Assembly: GCA_948146395.1 (NCBI GenBank)
Contig: OX411543.1
Coordinates: 55,605,689-55,669,688 of the forward strand
Direction: 5' to 3'
DNA length: 64,000 nt
From: Fragum whitleyi
Taxonomy: Eukaryota; Mollusca; Bivalvia; Cardiida; Cardiidae
The notes beneath the pieces were generated by a model. It searched no databases and was not told the DNA's origin. It was given only the letters and a program-made list of their open reading frames with translations. Every line of letters begins with the position of its first letter. The stretch's first letter is position 1. Shown in pieces: positions 1 through 11,029 of this stretch. Made by a program: the position numbers and the translations under genes.

Positions 1-420
1 AGATTAAAACTGTGAAAGGAAATACGTGATTTCCGATGAACTTAAGGGCATTGAGCTTGTCCGAGACATTCCCTTGAGTTTTCATTTTACATGCGCGTGA
101 ATCGCAGTCACGTGGCAGTCTGGATTCAAGCGAATTGAAGATATTTTTTTGAAATGGTTCTCTTGATTTTCTGATTTACAACTGCATGAATTTCAGAAGT
201 AAGGTTCGACAAAAACTTCTGAGAGTAAGGAGTAAGGAGTCAGATGTTAGTAGCTTTTTATAAAAGCATTGCCTTCTCTGGTACAATTTACTATTATTGA
301 ATACTTTATCCGCCAGATAACTATGCATTTTGAAAATGGTGCGAAAACAGAATCTTTGAAATTAATGTAGCTAAAAAGATGTGAAGCCAAAATTGCGACC
401 CCGCAATAATTCACTTCAAA

Positions 421-641
421 CTCTTTGCTGTTTAATCCCTGCTTTTCACGTGCCTGTGATTTTATGATTGAGAAAACATTGTGAAAAAAGAAGAAATTGC
501 TTCTGACAAGCAATTTCTTCTTTTTCAACACTATTTTCTACCCTACTGTATGGTTATATTCCAAATTAAATCCACTTTTAATTTTCGTCTGCAAAACCTT
601 TGAATTTGGACAGATCCAAAATTTTGTTAAACAGGAAAGGG
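421..641. mobile_element. piggyBac-like MITE, family 1, copy in tandem unit 1
   Basis: This copy runs from a CTTTGCTG end to a CAGGAAAGGG end and is followed by TTAA at 642-645. The centre is a strong hairpin, with AGAAGAAATTGCTT facing AAGCAATTTCTTCT. The related locus at 8006-8514 lacks exactly this segment and reads CTTAAATCTTCTAG across the junction, so it is an empty site. TTAA targeting is typical of piggyBac-type elements. No transposase is encoded. Confidence 0.75.
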
Positions 642-666
642 TTAAACCTTCTAGAAGACACAACAA

Positions 667-890
667 CAGTTAAGAATACCGTGAAATTGACAGCTTGTTG
701 ATTTTGACGTGATTTTCGAATTAAATTTAATGAGTATGTGGAGCGAGGTTTGAGTTAAATTAATGGGAGGTAATCCAATATCGCTCTTTTTGTTCAAGAT
801 GGTCAAATTAAGCGATGTTAATCATCTTCTTTGATTAAAATATACTTTTCTGTCTGTGTGTCTTCGTGTACCAACCAGTTACTACGATTT
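667..890. mobile_element. Tc1-like hairpin MITE (family A), left half, unit 1
   Basis: The segment begins with ACAGTTAAGAATACCGTG, matching the family A terminal repeat, and continues into the GGGAGGTAATCCAATATCGC core. It loses the family pattern where a TCGTAAGATGTTTAGTAAAA segment from another hairpin family takes over. A second copy lies at 2095-2318 through the tandem duplication. Confidence 0.7.
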
Positions 891-1067
891 TGATGGGAAT
901 GTGTAAGATGATCGTAAGATGTTTAGTAAAACTGGCCCCATGAACATGATTTTGATAAACGATATGACACTTGCTTATAAAACTTTAACCAAGTCTGAAA
1001 ATGATAAAAACTGCCATTTGAATACATGATCGACTAATAACATGATTAATGGTCACATAAGCATGTG

Positions 1068-1262
1068 CATGTGCTGAGATCCGCCATGGTTCTTTAAAGT
1101 GCTCGGTGTAACGCACCGTCTCACGTGACCTCGGTTTAACGTCTTATCCGAAAGACAATTAGTTTGTTTGTGTGCCAGCCCGGGAATCGAACCCTCGCAG
1201 TCGAACTCCAGTCGTTTTGAAGTCCGGTACTCTACCGACTGAAATAATCTGATTGGCCCTTT
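1068..1262 (-). mobile_element. tRNA-headed SINE (family 2)
   Basis: On the minus strand an A-box-like segment (1224-1242, containing GTCGGTAGAGTACCGG) and a perfect B box GGTTCGATTCC (1193-1183) are spaced as in a tRNA. A non-tRNA body follows, with GACGTTAAACCGAGGTC and AAGAACC motifs. The cloverleaf is too degraded for a working tRNA gene. A duplicate lies at 2496-2690. Confidence 0.65.
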
Positions 1263-1848
1263 GTGCGACATTGTAAATAATTACAACTTTACAGGCGCGT
1301 GAATCTCAATCAGTTCATAGTTTGGATTCCAGGCTTTGACAAAATATTTTATAACTGATTGTCCTGATTTTCTTTCATACAGCGGCATCGGGTTGGTAAA
1401 TTGCCGTAGTATGCGAAAGGTCAACAGCAGATTAAAACTGTGAAAGGTAATACGTGATTTCCGATGAACTAAAGGACCTTGAGCTTGTCCGAGACATTCC
1501 CTTGAGTTTTCATTTTACATGCGCGTGAATCGCAGTCACGTGGCAGTCTGGATTCAAGCGAATTGAAGATATTTTTTTGAAATGGTTCTCTTGATTTTCT
1601 GATTTACAACTGCATGAATTTCAGAAGTAAGGTTCGACAAAAACTTCTGAGAGTAAGGAGTAAGGAGTCAGATGTTAGTAGCTTTTTATAAAAGCATTGC
1701 CTTCTCTGGTACAATTTACTATTATTGAATACTTTATCCGCCAGATAACTATGCATTTTGAAAATGGTGCGAAAACAGAATCTTTGAAATTAATGTAGCT
1801 AAAAAGATGTGAAGCCAAAATTGCGACCCCGCAATAATTCACTTCAAA

Positions 1849-2069
1849 CTCTTTGCTGTTTAATCCCTGCTTTTCACGTGCCTGTGATTTTATGATTGAG
1901 AAAACATTGTGAAAAAAGAAGAAATTGCTTCTGACAAGCAATTTCTTCTTTTTCAACACTATTTTCTACCCTACTGTATGGTTATATTCCAAATTAAATC
2001 CACTTTTAATTTTCGTCTGCAAAACCTTTGAATTTGGACAGATCCAAAATTTTGTTAAACAGGAAAGGG
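1849..2069. mobile_element. piggyBac-like MITE, family 1, copy in tandem unit 2
   Basis: This is the same element as at 421-641, carried along by the 1428-bp duplication rather than inserted independently. It has the same central hairpin and the same flanking TTAA. Confidence 0.75.
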
Positions 2070-2495
2070 TTAAACCTTCTAGAAGACACAACAACAGTTA
2101 AGAATACCGTGAAATTGACAGCTTGTTGATTTTGACGTGATTTTCGAATTAAATTTAATGAGTATGTGGAGCGAGGTTTGAGTTAAATTAATGGGAGGTA
2201 ATCCAATATCGCTCTTTTTGTTCAAGATGGTCAAATTAAGCGATGTTAATCATCTTCTTTGATTAAAATATACTTTTCTGTCTGTGTGTCTTCGTGTACC
2301 AACCAGTTACTACGATTTTGATGGGAATGTGTAAGATGATCGTAAGATGTTTAGTAAAACTGGCCCCATGAACATGATTTTGATAAACGATATGACACTT
2401 GCTTATAAAACTTTAACCAAGTCTGAAAATGATAAAAACTGCCATTTGAATACATGATCGACTAATAACATGATTAATGGTCACATAAGCATGTG

Positions 2496-2690
2496 CATGT
2501 GCTGAGATCCGCCATGGTTCTTTAAAGTGCTCGGTGTAACGCACCGTCTCACGTGACCTCGGTTTAACGTCTTATCCGAAAGACAATTAGTTTGTTTGTG
2601 TGCCAGCCCGGGAATCGAACCCTCGCAGTCGAACTCCAGTCGTTTTGAAGTCCGGTACTCTACCGACTGAAATAATCTGATTGGCCCTTT
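2496..2690 (-). mobile_element. tRNA-headed SINE (family 2), duplicate
   Basis: This is the second copy of the SINE at 1068-1262, displaced by exactly 1428 bp with the tandem unit. The B box is at 2611-2621 on the minus strand. Confidence 0.65.
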
Positions 2691-3389
2691 GTGCGACATT
2701 GTAAATAATTACAACTTTACAGGCGCGTGAATCTCAATCAGTTCATAGTTTGGATTCCAGGCTTTGACAAAATATTTTATAACTGATTGTCCTGATTTTC
2801 TTTCATACAGCGGCATCGGGTTGGTAAATTGCCGTAGTATGCGAAAGGTCAACAGCAGATTAAAACTGTGAAAGGTAATACGTGATTTCCGATGAACTAA
2901 AGGACCTTGAGCTTGTCCGAGACATTCCCTTGAGTTTTCATTTTACATGCGCGTGAATCGCAGTCACGTGGCAGTCTGGATTCAAGCGAATTAAAGATAT
3001 TTCTTGAAATGGTTCTCTTGATTTTCTGATGTACAACTGCATGAATTTCAAAAGTAAGGTTCGACAAAAACTTCTGAGAGTAAGGATGTTAAAGGATTTG
3101 TAACTTTAAAAATCGTGGAGTTGAGGTAAAGAAAAGCTGTCGGAGAGAAGAGCTCGACTATTCCGAGATCTGGATAGTAACAGCAATTTCATTAAATGAA
3201 TGTAATAGTAAAAATATCTTTGTCGCGAGACTCATATAATAGGCAAAGTATCGTGTGCAGAGCATCAGGCCAATGATCAAAGTAATGACACTTGCTTCCA
3301 AAATATTCATCAAGAATTAAGCGCGACAAGGCCAATAATTATGATTTTATATGCGCTTGAATCGCAGTCATTTGGTGGTCTGGAGTCCT

Positions 3390-3631
3390 GGGGCCCGTTT
3401 GACTAAAGTTCTTACGAAAAAAATAATCGTAAGTCAAAATCACAAATCGTACCTGGTGTTTTCATTCATTTTTAGATTCTGTCTTGCAATATATCATTGA
3501 AATCGTCTGAAGGAGACGATTCCAATGAGATAATGCATGACAGAATTCCATGTTAAGTTGCTACTGTAGACGCAACTTTAATTTTTGACTTACGCAAAAA
3601 ATGATCGTAAGTTGTTTGGTAAACGGGCCCC
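3390..3631. mobile_element. Hairpin MITE (family E), GGGGCCCGTTT ends
   Basis: The ends are inverted copies: GGGGCCCGTTTGACTAAAG on the left and TTGGTAAACGGGCCCC on the right. Inside these are CTTACGA/TCGTAAG repeats and a small central hairpin, ATCGTCTGAAGGAGACGAT. A diverged second copy lies at 33459-33713. Fragments lie at 53395-53475 and near 890-945. Confidence 0.75.
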
Positions 3632-3689
3632 TTGGTTATAGAAATAGTTTTCTGAGTTATTTTCTATGAGCGTAACCACGCGCGAAGAA

Positions 3690-3777
3690 AAGCCAGATGT
3701 TAGTAGCTTTTTATTAAAGCATTGCCTGCTCTGGTACAATTAGCTATCATTGAATACTTTATCCGCAAGATAACTAT
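3690..3777 (+). repeat. Fragment of the 1428-bp unit, left of the Transib-like insertion
   Basis: The segment matches unit positions 240-324 (CAGATGTTAGTAGCTTTTTA and onwards) and stops at the ACTAT target site. The match resumes at 6488, so the 2710 bp between is an insertion into a fourth, older copy of the unit. Confidence 0.85.
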
Positions 3778-6487
3778 CACGGTGTATCAACGTACACCGG
3801 ATATAGCGATTAGTGAGTCGAGCGAAATGTCACGGGGTGTTGTACAAGGTGAGCTTTTTTCTCTCTTTTTTTTTTGTTAAATCACGTAAAACTTTCCTGT
3901 AAGCGTACAAGACAGGCGTTACTGATATAATCATGTAGCTATCAACCCGTATCAAATGATTGGTTAGCATCCATAAGCGGCTACAATTAAAAAAATTCCC
4001 CCCTAATCACCGATGATTTTCGTTTGTCCATCGCGAAAATACTGTTTTGACTGAATTTTTAGAGTTTCTCATTCTAAAACCCACGATAAATTGCCTAACA
4101 TAACACAGAAAATCACTAGAAACACTCCTGCCTTTTGTATGAAGTGAATATACCGATAAATTCACATGTTGTTTCTTCTCCCGGTGTACGGCCTATAGGG
4201 AGATGGTGTACGTCGTATAGCAAATCTCCCGTTAATAGTGTACGGCCTATAGCAAGAAAAAAATATTTCTTAAATGGATTGTCTAGCGCTAAATTAAAAC
4301 GTGTTTGATGGATAAAGTTATCTTTTTGTCTTTTGTACATGCGATGGAGCCTTTTTCCCTTACCAATGCAGTTGTCATGACTAATTTAATCTTTACCTCA
4401 AATGAATACCTGTTTCAGTATAATGTTATAGTCAAACCTTGGTAATTGTGTGCTTTTGAACAGGCTTTAGACAAGTATGATATGTATAAATTGGGATCAG
4501 CGAGATCCTCGCTGTCATTTTCTCTGTCTCGACTTAATGAGCAAAGAAACTCAGCATTACTGGCATCTCTTTCATCCTTTCCAAATTTTGGATATCAAGA
4601 TCAGACGAGTCGTACTGTTGCTGCTCTTTTATCCCTTACTCAGTTTGAAGATATGATTTTAATTTCAATTGTAAATAGTGACCATTCTTTCGGTGAGAAT
4701 CATTTGTGTTTTATTTTGAATGCACCTATAGCTTTTATCAGTATAAACATGGCCAAGCTTCATGGATAAATTTGTATACACTAATTGGACAAACCCTGTC
4801 ATATGTTTACGATTAAAACGTTTACAGAACGTTAAAGCAACGGTACCATGCTAAATGGAAATCCCCATGTGGAGATCCGTTCTAAAACTAAGCTAACTTT
4901 TGTCACCAAGAACTAATTACAGCAACAGCCTTCGACTGCAAGAGATTGTGTCTTGATTTTGTGTAGTAGGTTTACTATACTAATCTACAAAACGAAATTG
5001 GATTGTAAAACAATTGTATGTGGCTTCGGCTAATCTATCAATTTCAAAACGGTAAAGAGGCCAATCCGATTTATATTTATTATTGTATACCCCTACCTAT
5101 CTGGGAACGTTTGCATGATATAGGTAAACGGTATTTCAACCAGTCATGTGTTTCGAATATCAAATCGTTCCCAAGCGCTTCCATTTTGAACCACAATTGA
5201 GACAGGCTTGAAATGGATTTTGATGATGTCTTTTCTAACGTATTCGTTGGTTCTTATTTTTCGGGGATATTGGATATAGGAAATATATGTCAATTCAATA
5301 TTGTTATCGGTCATATTGATGTGCGTGAATAAACATGGTTCGAAAATACGCGTTAATTATTACCATGTGAATATCATAAATCGTCTGAGGCCGCTCAAAT
5401 GTTTTGGGTGGAATCGTGATTCTTTAACAACCTTGTTAAAAATCACATCATTTCTCTCTATCTGTTAATATTTTTATGTAGAAAGGTATCTTGTAAAAAT
5501 CAAAGACCCCATGGTTAAAACGCCGCGATTATTCAATGACATAGGACGATAGGGTTAACATTTAAATGATAGTATTCTAATATATTACAAGAAATCGACC
5601 TGCTATCCGATTCTGAAACAGTTCGTAAAACTAGTCTGACATTAACCTGACGCTTAATCTGTAGAAATGCGAAAATTTAGCTTATAAAGTGAATTCAACG
5701 AAACAACTTGGTTTCACAGGAAGTTGCCTTCTGCAACGGGACTAGCCATTGTCTAAGAAAACCATGCTAAAAATATGTTTACAATCAATGTAATGAATAA
5801 TTATGATAAGAGGTTCATAAAGTTCTGTAAATGATTATCATCTATATTTTTTAATCAATATAATTAACGATTCCCCCGTTTTTCGCAAAAAACTAGAAAA
5901 GAATCCTAATCGAAAACGCCAAAATGTTACTACAGAGTCATGTAGGCGTTTTCATACATATTTTCTTATTTTGCGCTCGTTTAAGTAAGGATATTTTACC
6001 CTTCCCTTGAGCTATATTCGTACACTACTTTTTCTATCGTTCGTACACTGATTTGAAATTGTCTGCTACAGGCCGTACACCGGTAGATTTTTTCCTATCT
6101 AAGTATTCAAAAAACAAAAAATAATCTCACAGTAAAATTTAGTATGTAAAATCTTTGGACAACAAAGAAAGTAAAGCAAAGTAAATCGTGGGTCATTTAC
6201 GTAAAATATGAGCATTTTCATACGATTTCGCAGAAGGCCAAGAAAATTGTCAGTGATTAGACGGTTTATTTTCCTTTATTCTATGACAGAAACAAATTAA
6301 TTCGTGTTTTCCAAAGAGACAAACATAACCGACTACCTCAGTGGTGTAAATTCGTTTTTCACTAAGCACTAAGTATAATCACAACAAACACAGAAAAAAT
6401 AAAAGAAATACTAACCATGGATCCCACTCCGTAGATATTTCCCTCGACTCACTAATCGCTATATCCGGTGTACGTTGATACACGGTG
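3778..6487. mobile_element. Transib/RAG-type transposon, probably non-autonomous
   Basis: The ends are inverted repeats of about 50 bp: CACGGTGTATCAACGTACAC at the left and its near-perfect complement at the right, where the terminal seven read CACCGTG. The element is flanked by ACTAT at 3773-3777 and 6488-6492. The same host sequence without the insert occurs at 320-324 and 1748-1752, where ACTAT is single, which proves a 5-bp target duplication. A 5-bp duplication with CACNNTG termini is characteristic of Transib and RAG-like transposons. Inside each end the motif GTGTACG recurs: forward at 4185, 4206 and 4239, inverted at 6019, 6042 and 6074. No DDE transposase was recognised. The superfamily assignment rests on the ends only. 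Confidence 0.75.
4464..4769 (+). CDS. Unassigned exon-like ORF inside the Transib-like element
   Basis: A reading frame of about 100 codons follows a good acceptor-like sequence (TGTGCTTTTGAACAG). It begins ALDKYDMYKLGSARSS, is Ser- and Leu-rich, and stops at 4767-4769. I do not recognise it. It could be a degraded transposase exon, a captured host exon or chance. No matching donor or neighbouring exon was identified. Confidence 0.2.
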   Translation, partial: ALDKYDMYKLGSARSSLSFSLSRLNEQRNSALLASLSSFPNFGYQDQTSRTVAALLSLTQFEDMILISIVNSDHSFGENHLCFILNAPIAFISINMAKLHG

Positions 6488-6529
6488 ACTATGCATTTTG
6501 AAAATGGTGCGAAAACAGCCGACAGTTCT

Positions 6530-6937
6530 ACAGTTAGTTACATCGTTAAATCGACATTCATATCAATTAAAACCATTCTAAAACACTCACTCAAACACTC
6601 GCTCGATCCATTCAAAAACGATCAAACCCATTGAAAAATACAGAATCAATAACGTCATGCAAAATAAACTTGGATAGAGAATAACCGCAATTTCACTGAC
6701 ATAATTCAAATTGTTAGCTTCTCATAGGTTTTTGAAAAAAATATGAAGCTATGTATATAACTTTTAAGCATTTAAATTAAAGGGAGGTAATTAATATAGC
6801 TAATTTTGTTCATCCAGAACAAAGTTTGCGATATAGGATTACCTCCCATTAAATTCACTCAAAACTCGCTCCACACACTCAATCAATTTCATTCCTTAAT
6901 CATTCCAAAATCTTGTCAATTTCACGATGTTGTTATC
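6530..6937. mobile_element. Tc1-like hairpin MITE (family A)
   Basis: The left end is ACAGTTAGTTACATCG and the right end is CAATTTCACGATGTTGTTA. The centre contains GGGAGGTAATTAATATAGC facing GCGATATAGGATTACCTCCC. It begins 11 bp after the unit fragment that follows the Transib-like element. Confidence 0.8.
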
Positions 6938-7140
6938 AATGTGCCTAAAAGATCTAATTAGTCGAGCATCTAAAATGTACCAAAGTACCACCAGAAGTCG
7001 AGTAAGTTATTAAATTGCCTTAAATTAATTAACTTATGTCCCACGGTTACTTCGACTTAGCGGAAATTTCCAAGCGTGTTCGCTGATCACGCGTCTAGGA
7101 TATCGTATAAGTGATGGCGCTGGTTTTATATGGTAAAATT

Positions 7141-7566
7141 ACAGTTAAGACGATTGTGAAATTGTGGGATTGGGAAAATTTGAATGATTTTGGAATTGAA
7201 CTGATTGAGTGTATGGAGCAAGTTGAGAGTAAAATTAAAGGGAGGAAATCGAATATCGCTATTTTTTTTTCAAGAAGAACAGAATTAGCGATATTTATTA
7301 CCTCCCGTAAATAAAATATACGCACTTTTCTATTTGTGTATTTTCGTGGACCCACCGGATACTTAAAAAATCCACACTAGGTTATTTAATCGTAGAATAA
7401 TTCGATCAAATTTAATCAAATATTGATCGTCTTGAACAATTTCGAAAATGGTTTCTAGTAATTTCGGAGCGTTTTTGATCGAATTGAGTGAGTGTTTTGA
7501 GCGCTGACTGAATAATTTAGAATGATTTTGATCGGAATAAGTGTCAATTTCAAGATGTTTTAACTG
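7141..7566. mobile_element. Tc1-like hairpin MITE (family A) with TA flanks
   Basis: The sequence runs from TTACAGTTAAG to TTAACTGTATG, so the element reads TA, CAGTTAA ... TTAACTG, TA. A TA duplication and CAGT termini are typical of Tc1/mariner-type elements. The core hairpin is at 7238-7308. The two overlapping frames on both strands over 7095-7355 are MITE sequence. Confidence 0.8.
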
Positions 7567-8005
7567 TATGCCTATAAGAAAAAATTTGCCCCTACCGACC
7601 AAATGTCAAAGAGCTTTAGCGATATCGGTTTTCCCGTCCGGGGCTGTCTGTCCATCCGTTAACTTTTACTTGTAAACGCTTAAAAAAGTCAACAAGTTCT
7701 ATTCAATCGTTTTCAAACTGATTAAACCATCACAAGGATCGTTCCTTTCGAAAATGAGTCTGGTCCGGCAAGCGTCATGGGAAAATGAGCCCAATAAAAA
7801 TTTAATATTAAAATCTTTGTTAACGATCTATAGCTCATTAAAATCGATTTTTTTCTGATTTCTAGTGATCTCAATGATATCAAGTTTTCATGTTTATCTT
7901 TATCATATTCTCTCATTTGTACAAAGAATATTTTTCATAACTTCGTTATTTCTTGCAAAAATGGCATTAAAGTAGCCATAAGACTGTAAAGTTGTCCATT
8001 TTTCA
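7567..8005. other. Unassigned AT-rich intergenic stretch
   Basis: No convincing exon or repeat was found. Short minus-strand frames here have no recognisable domain. Confidence 0.4.
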
Positions 8006-8514
8006 AGAATCTTCGAAATTAATGTGGCTAAAAAGATGTGAAGCCAAAATTGCGACCCCGCAATAATTAACTTAAATCTTCTAGAAGACATAACAACAGT
8101 TAAAAACATCGTGAAATTGAAAGCTTGTTGATTTGGGCGTGATTTTCGTATTAAATTGAATGAGTATGTGGAGCGAGGTTTGAGTTAAATCAATGGGAGG
8201 TAATCCAATATCGCTAATTTTGTTCAAGATGGTCAAATTAAGCAATGTTAATCATCTTCCTTGATTAGAATATACTTTTCTGTCTGTGTGTCTTCGTGTA
8301 CCAACAAGTTACTACGATTTTGATGGGAATGAGTAAGATGATCGTAAGATGTTTAGGAAAACAGGCCCCATGAACACGAATTTGATAAACGATATGACAC
8401 TTGCTTATAAAACTTTAACCAAGAATTTCTAAGTCTGAAAATGATAAAAACTGCCATTTGAATACATGATCGACTAATAACATGATTAATGGTCACATAA
8501 GCATGTTCACAGTT
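8006..8514 (+). repeat. Diverged fragment of the 1428-bp unit (empty site for the piggyBac-like MITE)
   Basis: The match to unit positions 351-1062 is clear, but positions 421-641 are missing. At the junction TTAA is present once (CTTAAATCTTC). It includes a left half of a family A MITE starting at 8096. Confidence 0.85.
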
Positions 8515-9060
8515 TCCAGGCAGTAATTTTAGTTGAAATAAAAATGTACAACAGCTTTATGTAAAAACTTAACGAAAAATTTCTTATTTACAAAATGGTT
8601 AAATGTTAAAAATGCTACAATATTAAGTGTCAGAGTATTTCTTCTTCTCTTAGAGGCTGATTTGTGGTCACAGAAGCATATGCAAAGTTTCCAAGCAATT
8701 GATTTATCAAAAAACAGAGATATTACAAATAAACAACAGGTGCACGTCAAAGTCAACCGAGAACTTCTTATTCTGAAAAGGGAAAAGGGTCTTCTAAATT
8801 AATTGCACGTCAAAGTTAACCCAGGATTTTTATTCTGAAAAGGGTTAAAAGTCTACTAAATGAATTGCCAGAGTAATACATTTTTGCTTAAAGGCTGATC
8901 TCATGGTCAAAGAAGCATAAGTAAAGTTTTCAAGCAGTAGCTTTAGTAGAAACAGAGATGTAACAGATTTGCAAGAGTTGCAAATTCCACTAATTTAATT
9001 GTCAGAGTAACACGTCTTTGATTAGAGGCCTAAACCATGGTCACAGAAGAATTTGTTAGA
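8486..9060. repeat. Degenerate tandem array, units of uneven length
   Basis: The phrase GGTCA(C/A)A(G/T)AAGCAT followed by AAGTTTYCARGCA recurs near 8490, 8665 and 8905, with partial matches near 9030. CAGAGTA(A/T)T starts units near 8627, 8870 and 9002. Within it, GCACGTCAAAGT followed by TTATTCTGAAAAGGG occurs twice (about 8742 and 8804). Units are diverged, which suggests an old array. Confidence 0.55.
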
Positions 9061-9239
9061 TTTCAGAGTAATAGTCACAGTCCGTACTACGTGGATAACA
9101 ATTGGAAAAAGTGAAATTACTTGTAACAAGCATTTTCTTCCAAAAACGAAACCTCCCAAGACAATTAGATGGTTTTCTGTCGAATTGACTAGTAGATACG
9201 AGCAAAATGTATTTACAGCAAATAAGTATATCTAACATT

Positions 9240-9769
9240 TGTGTTGAACAGCTCTGAAATTTTGACAAATGGCGATGGGTTGAAATAAAGGAAACTTCTC
9301 TAATCATTTGTTTATGGAAAAATTCTTTGACTTGAACTTTCAAAATAAAAAAGTCCTTCAACAAAATAATGTGTCACGAACTCTTCGTCCCCTGTGTGTT
9401 GAACCCTGATTTGGACAAATAATATCCGAAAAGTCAACGGCGCTTAATGATGTAGGAAGAAAAAGGAGAGATAGTACCATTGAACTAAAGGACGTGGAGC
9501 CTGTCCTTATCATTCTAAATGCGCATGAATCTCAGTCACGTGGCAGCCTTTTCGTCAATTAACAGATGGATGTTGTCACTCCAAAAATCGACTAAATTCA
9601 GTCAGTAATTTTTACAAGGGTGAGTTTTGACTCTGCGATTCCGCTGAGTTCGTGAAACTTATTTTATAATCGGTGACATAAACATCGTAAAAACGCCAAC
9701 TGTCGATTTGATTTTTCTTCCATGTCTAAGACAATATTTTTGCGGACAAATTATATTTCAATTACGGCT
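9240..9769. other. Unassigned, with a weak trace of the 1428-bp unit
   Basis: Around 9470-9547 the words GAGCCTGTCC, GCGCATGAATCTCAGTCACG and GGCAG match the start of the 1428-bp unit. Nothing else was supported. Confidence 0.4.
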
Positions 9770-10198
9770 ACAGTTAAGAACATCGTGAAATTGACAAGAT
9801 GATTGATTTTGGAATTAATTTGGAAATTATTTGAATGACAATCTGAAGCAGTTTTAAGTGAAAGTAAAGGAAGGGAATCAGATATCGCTAATTTTGTTCA
9901 AGATTAACAAATAAGCGAATTTAGTACCTCCCTTTATCAAAATATAAGTACTTTACTGTTTCTGTATCTTCGTGGACTAACCAGATGCTAAAAAAAATCC
10001 AACCTAGCAAAAAAAAATTGTTGAATAATTTAAACGATTCGAATTAAATTTTGATCATCTTGAACAATTTCGAATGTTTTCTAATAATTTCTGAGCATTT
10101 TGGATCGATTTGAGTGAGTTTTTGGAATGAATGAATGGAAACCTGGATGAATGATTTAGAATGTTTTTGCTCCGAATGAGTGTCAAATTCACGGGGTG
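9770..10198. mobile_element. Tc1-like hairpin MITE (family A)
   Basis: The left end is TACAGTTAAGAACATCGTG and the right end is the degraded GTGTCAAATTCACGGGGTG. The core hairpin GATATCGCTAATTTTGTTCA is present near 9882. The GAATGAATGAATGGA right-arm motif is retained. Confidence 0.75.
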
Positions 10199-10700
10199 TG
10201 GATTTTCCATGCCCGACTTATTCGACACAGGTTTTTCTACTTGTGGACAAGTACATTTTTCTTTGCAACACGTCCGTGGAAAAGTGTATGGAGGACAAAT
10301 TTTGGAATTGTACTCAATATAAGTGAGAGATTAATAAGCCAAATGCTTATATCAAAAAGGTAGAAATATTGTTTTCAATGAAGAAAATGATGGGTTCCAG
10401 CATTTTCTACTTTAAAAAACAATTATTTCCTTATTTTCTCTTTTCTCGTTTTTTGCAGACACGTTCGTGTCGGCCCTTGACAAATAGATTTTCGTGTTTT
10501 ACTTGTCCAGGGACAAGTAGAGAACGTGCGTATTTCCATACCCCTGCCTCTAAGTACAGTGTATAGACAATGATTCTGATATTGAATTGTTCAAAATATC
10601 TCATACAATTCAAACATCCCGTGCCATTGCTAAAGCCCGTTTTTATTCATTCTCTCACTAATTTTTTCCTACACTCCCAACGTTCAGTCTCTTTCTATCA

Positions 10701-11020
<320 letters not shown>

Positions 11021-11029
11021 AAAATAGAT

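Larger units (their letters stand above)
1..3080. repeat. 1428-bp direct tandem repeat, two full copies plus partial third
   Basis: Copy 1 spans 1-1428, copy 2 spans 1429-2856, and copy 3 starts at 2857 and loses similarity near 3080. The copies are almost identical base for base; small differences sit near each copy start (for example around 20 and 45-55). Each full copy contains a piggyBac-like MITE, the left half of a Tc1-like MITE, and a tRNA-headed SINE. More diverged fragments of the same unit lie at 3690-3777 plus 6488-6518, at 8006-8514, and weakly at 9470-9547. The 94- and 72-codon reading frames repeated in each copy are not credible genes. Confidence 0.95.

Noticed and set aside
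247..531. 94-codon minus ORF, repeated at 1675-1959
   Set aside because: It lies across a MITE hairpin and unit sequence; duplicated only because the unit is.
3778..6487. RAG1 or Transib transposase coding region
   Set aside because: No frame shows recognisable catalytic blocks; only the ends support the assignment.
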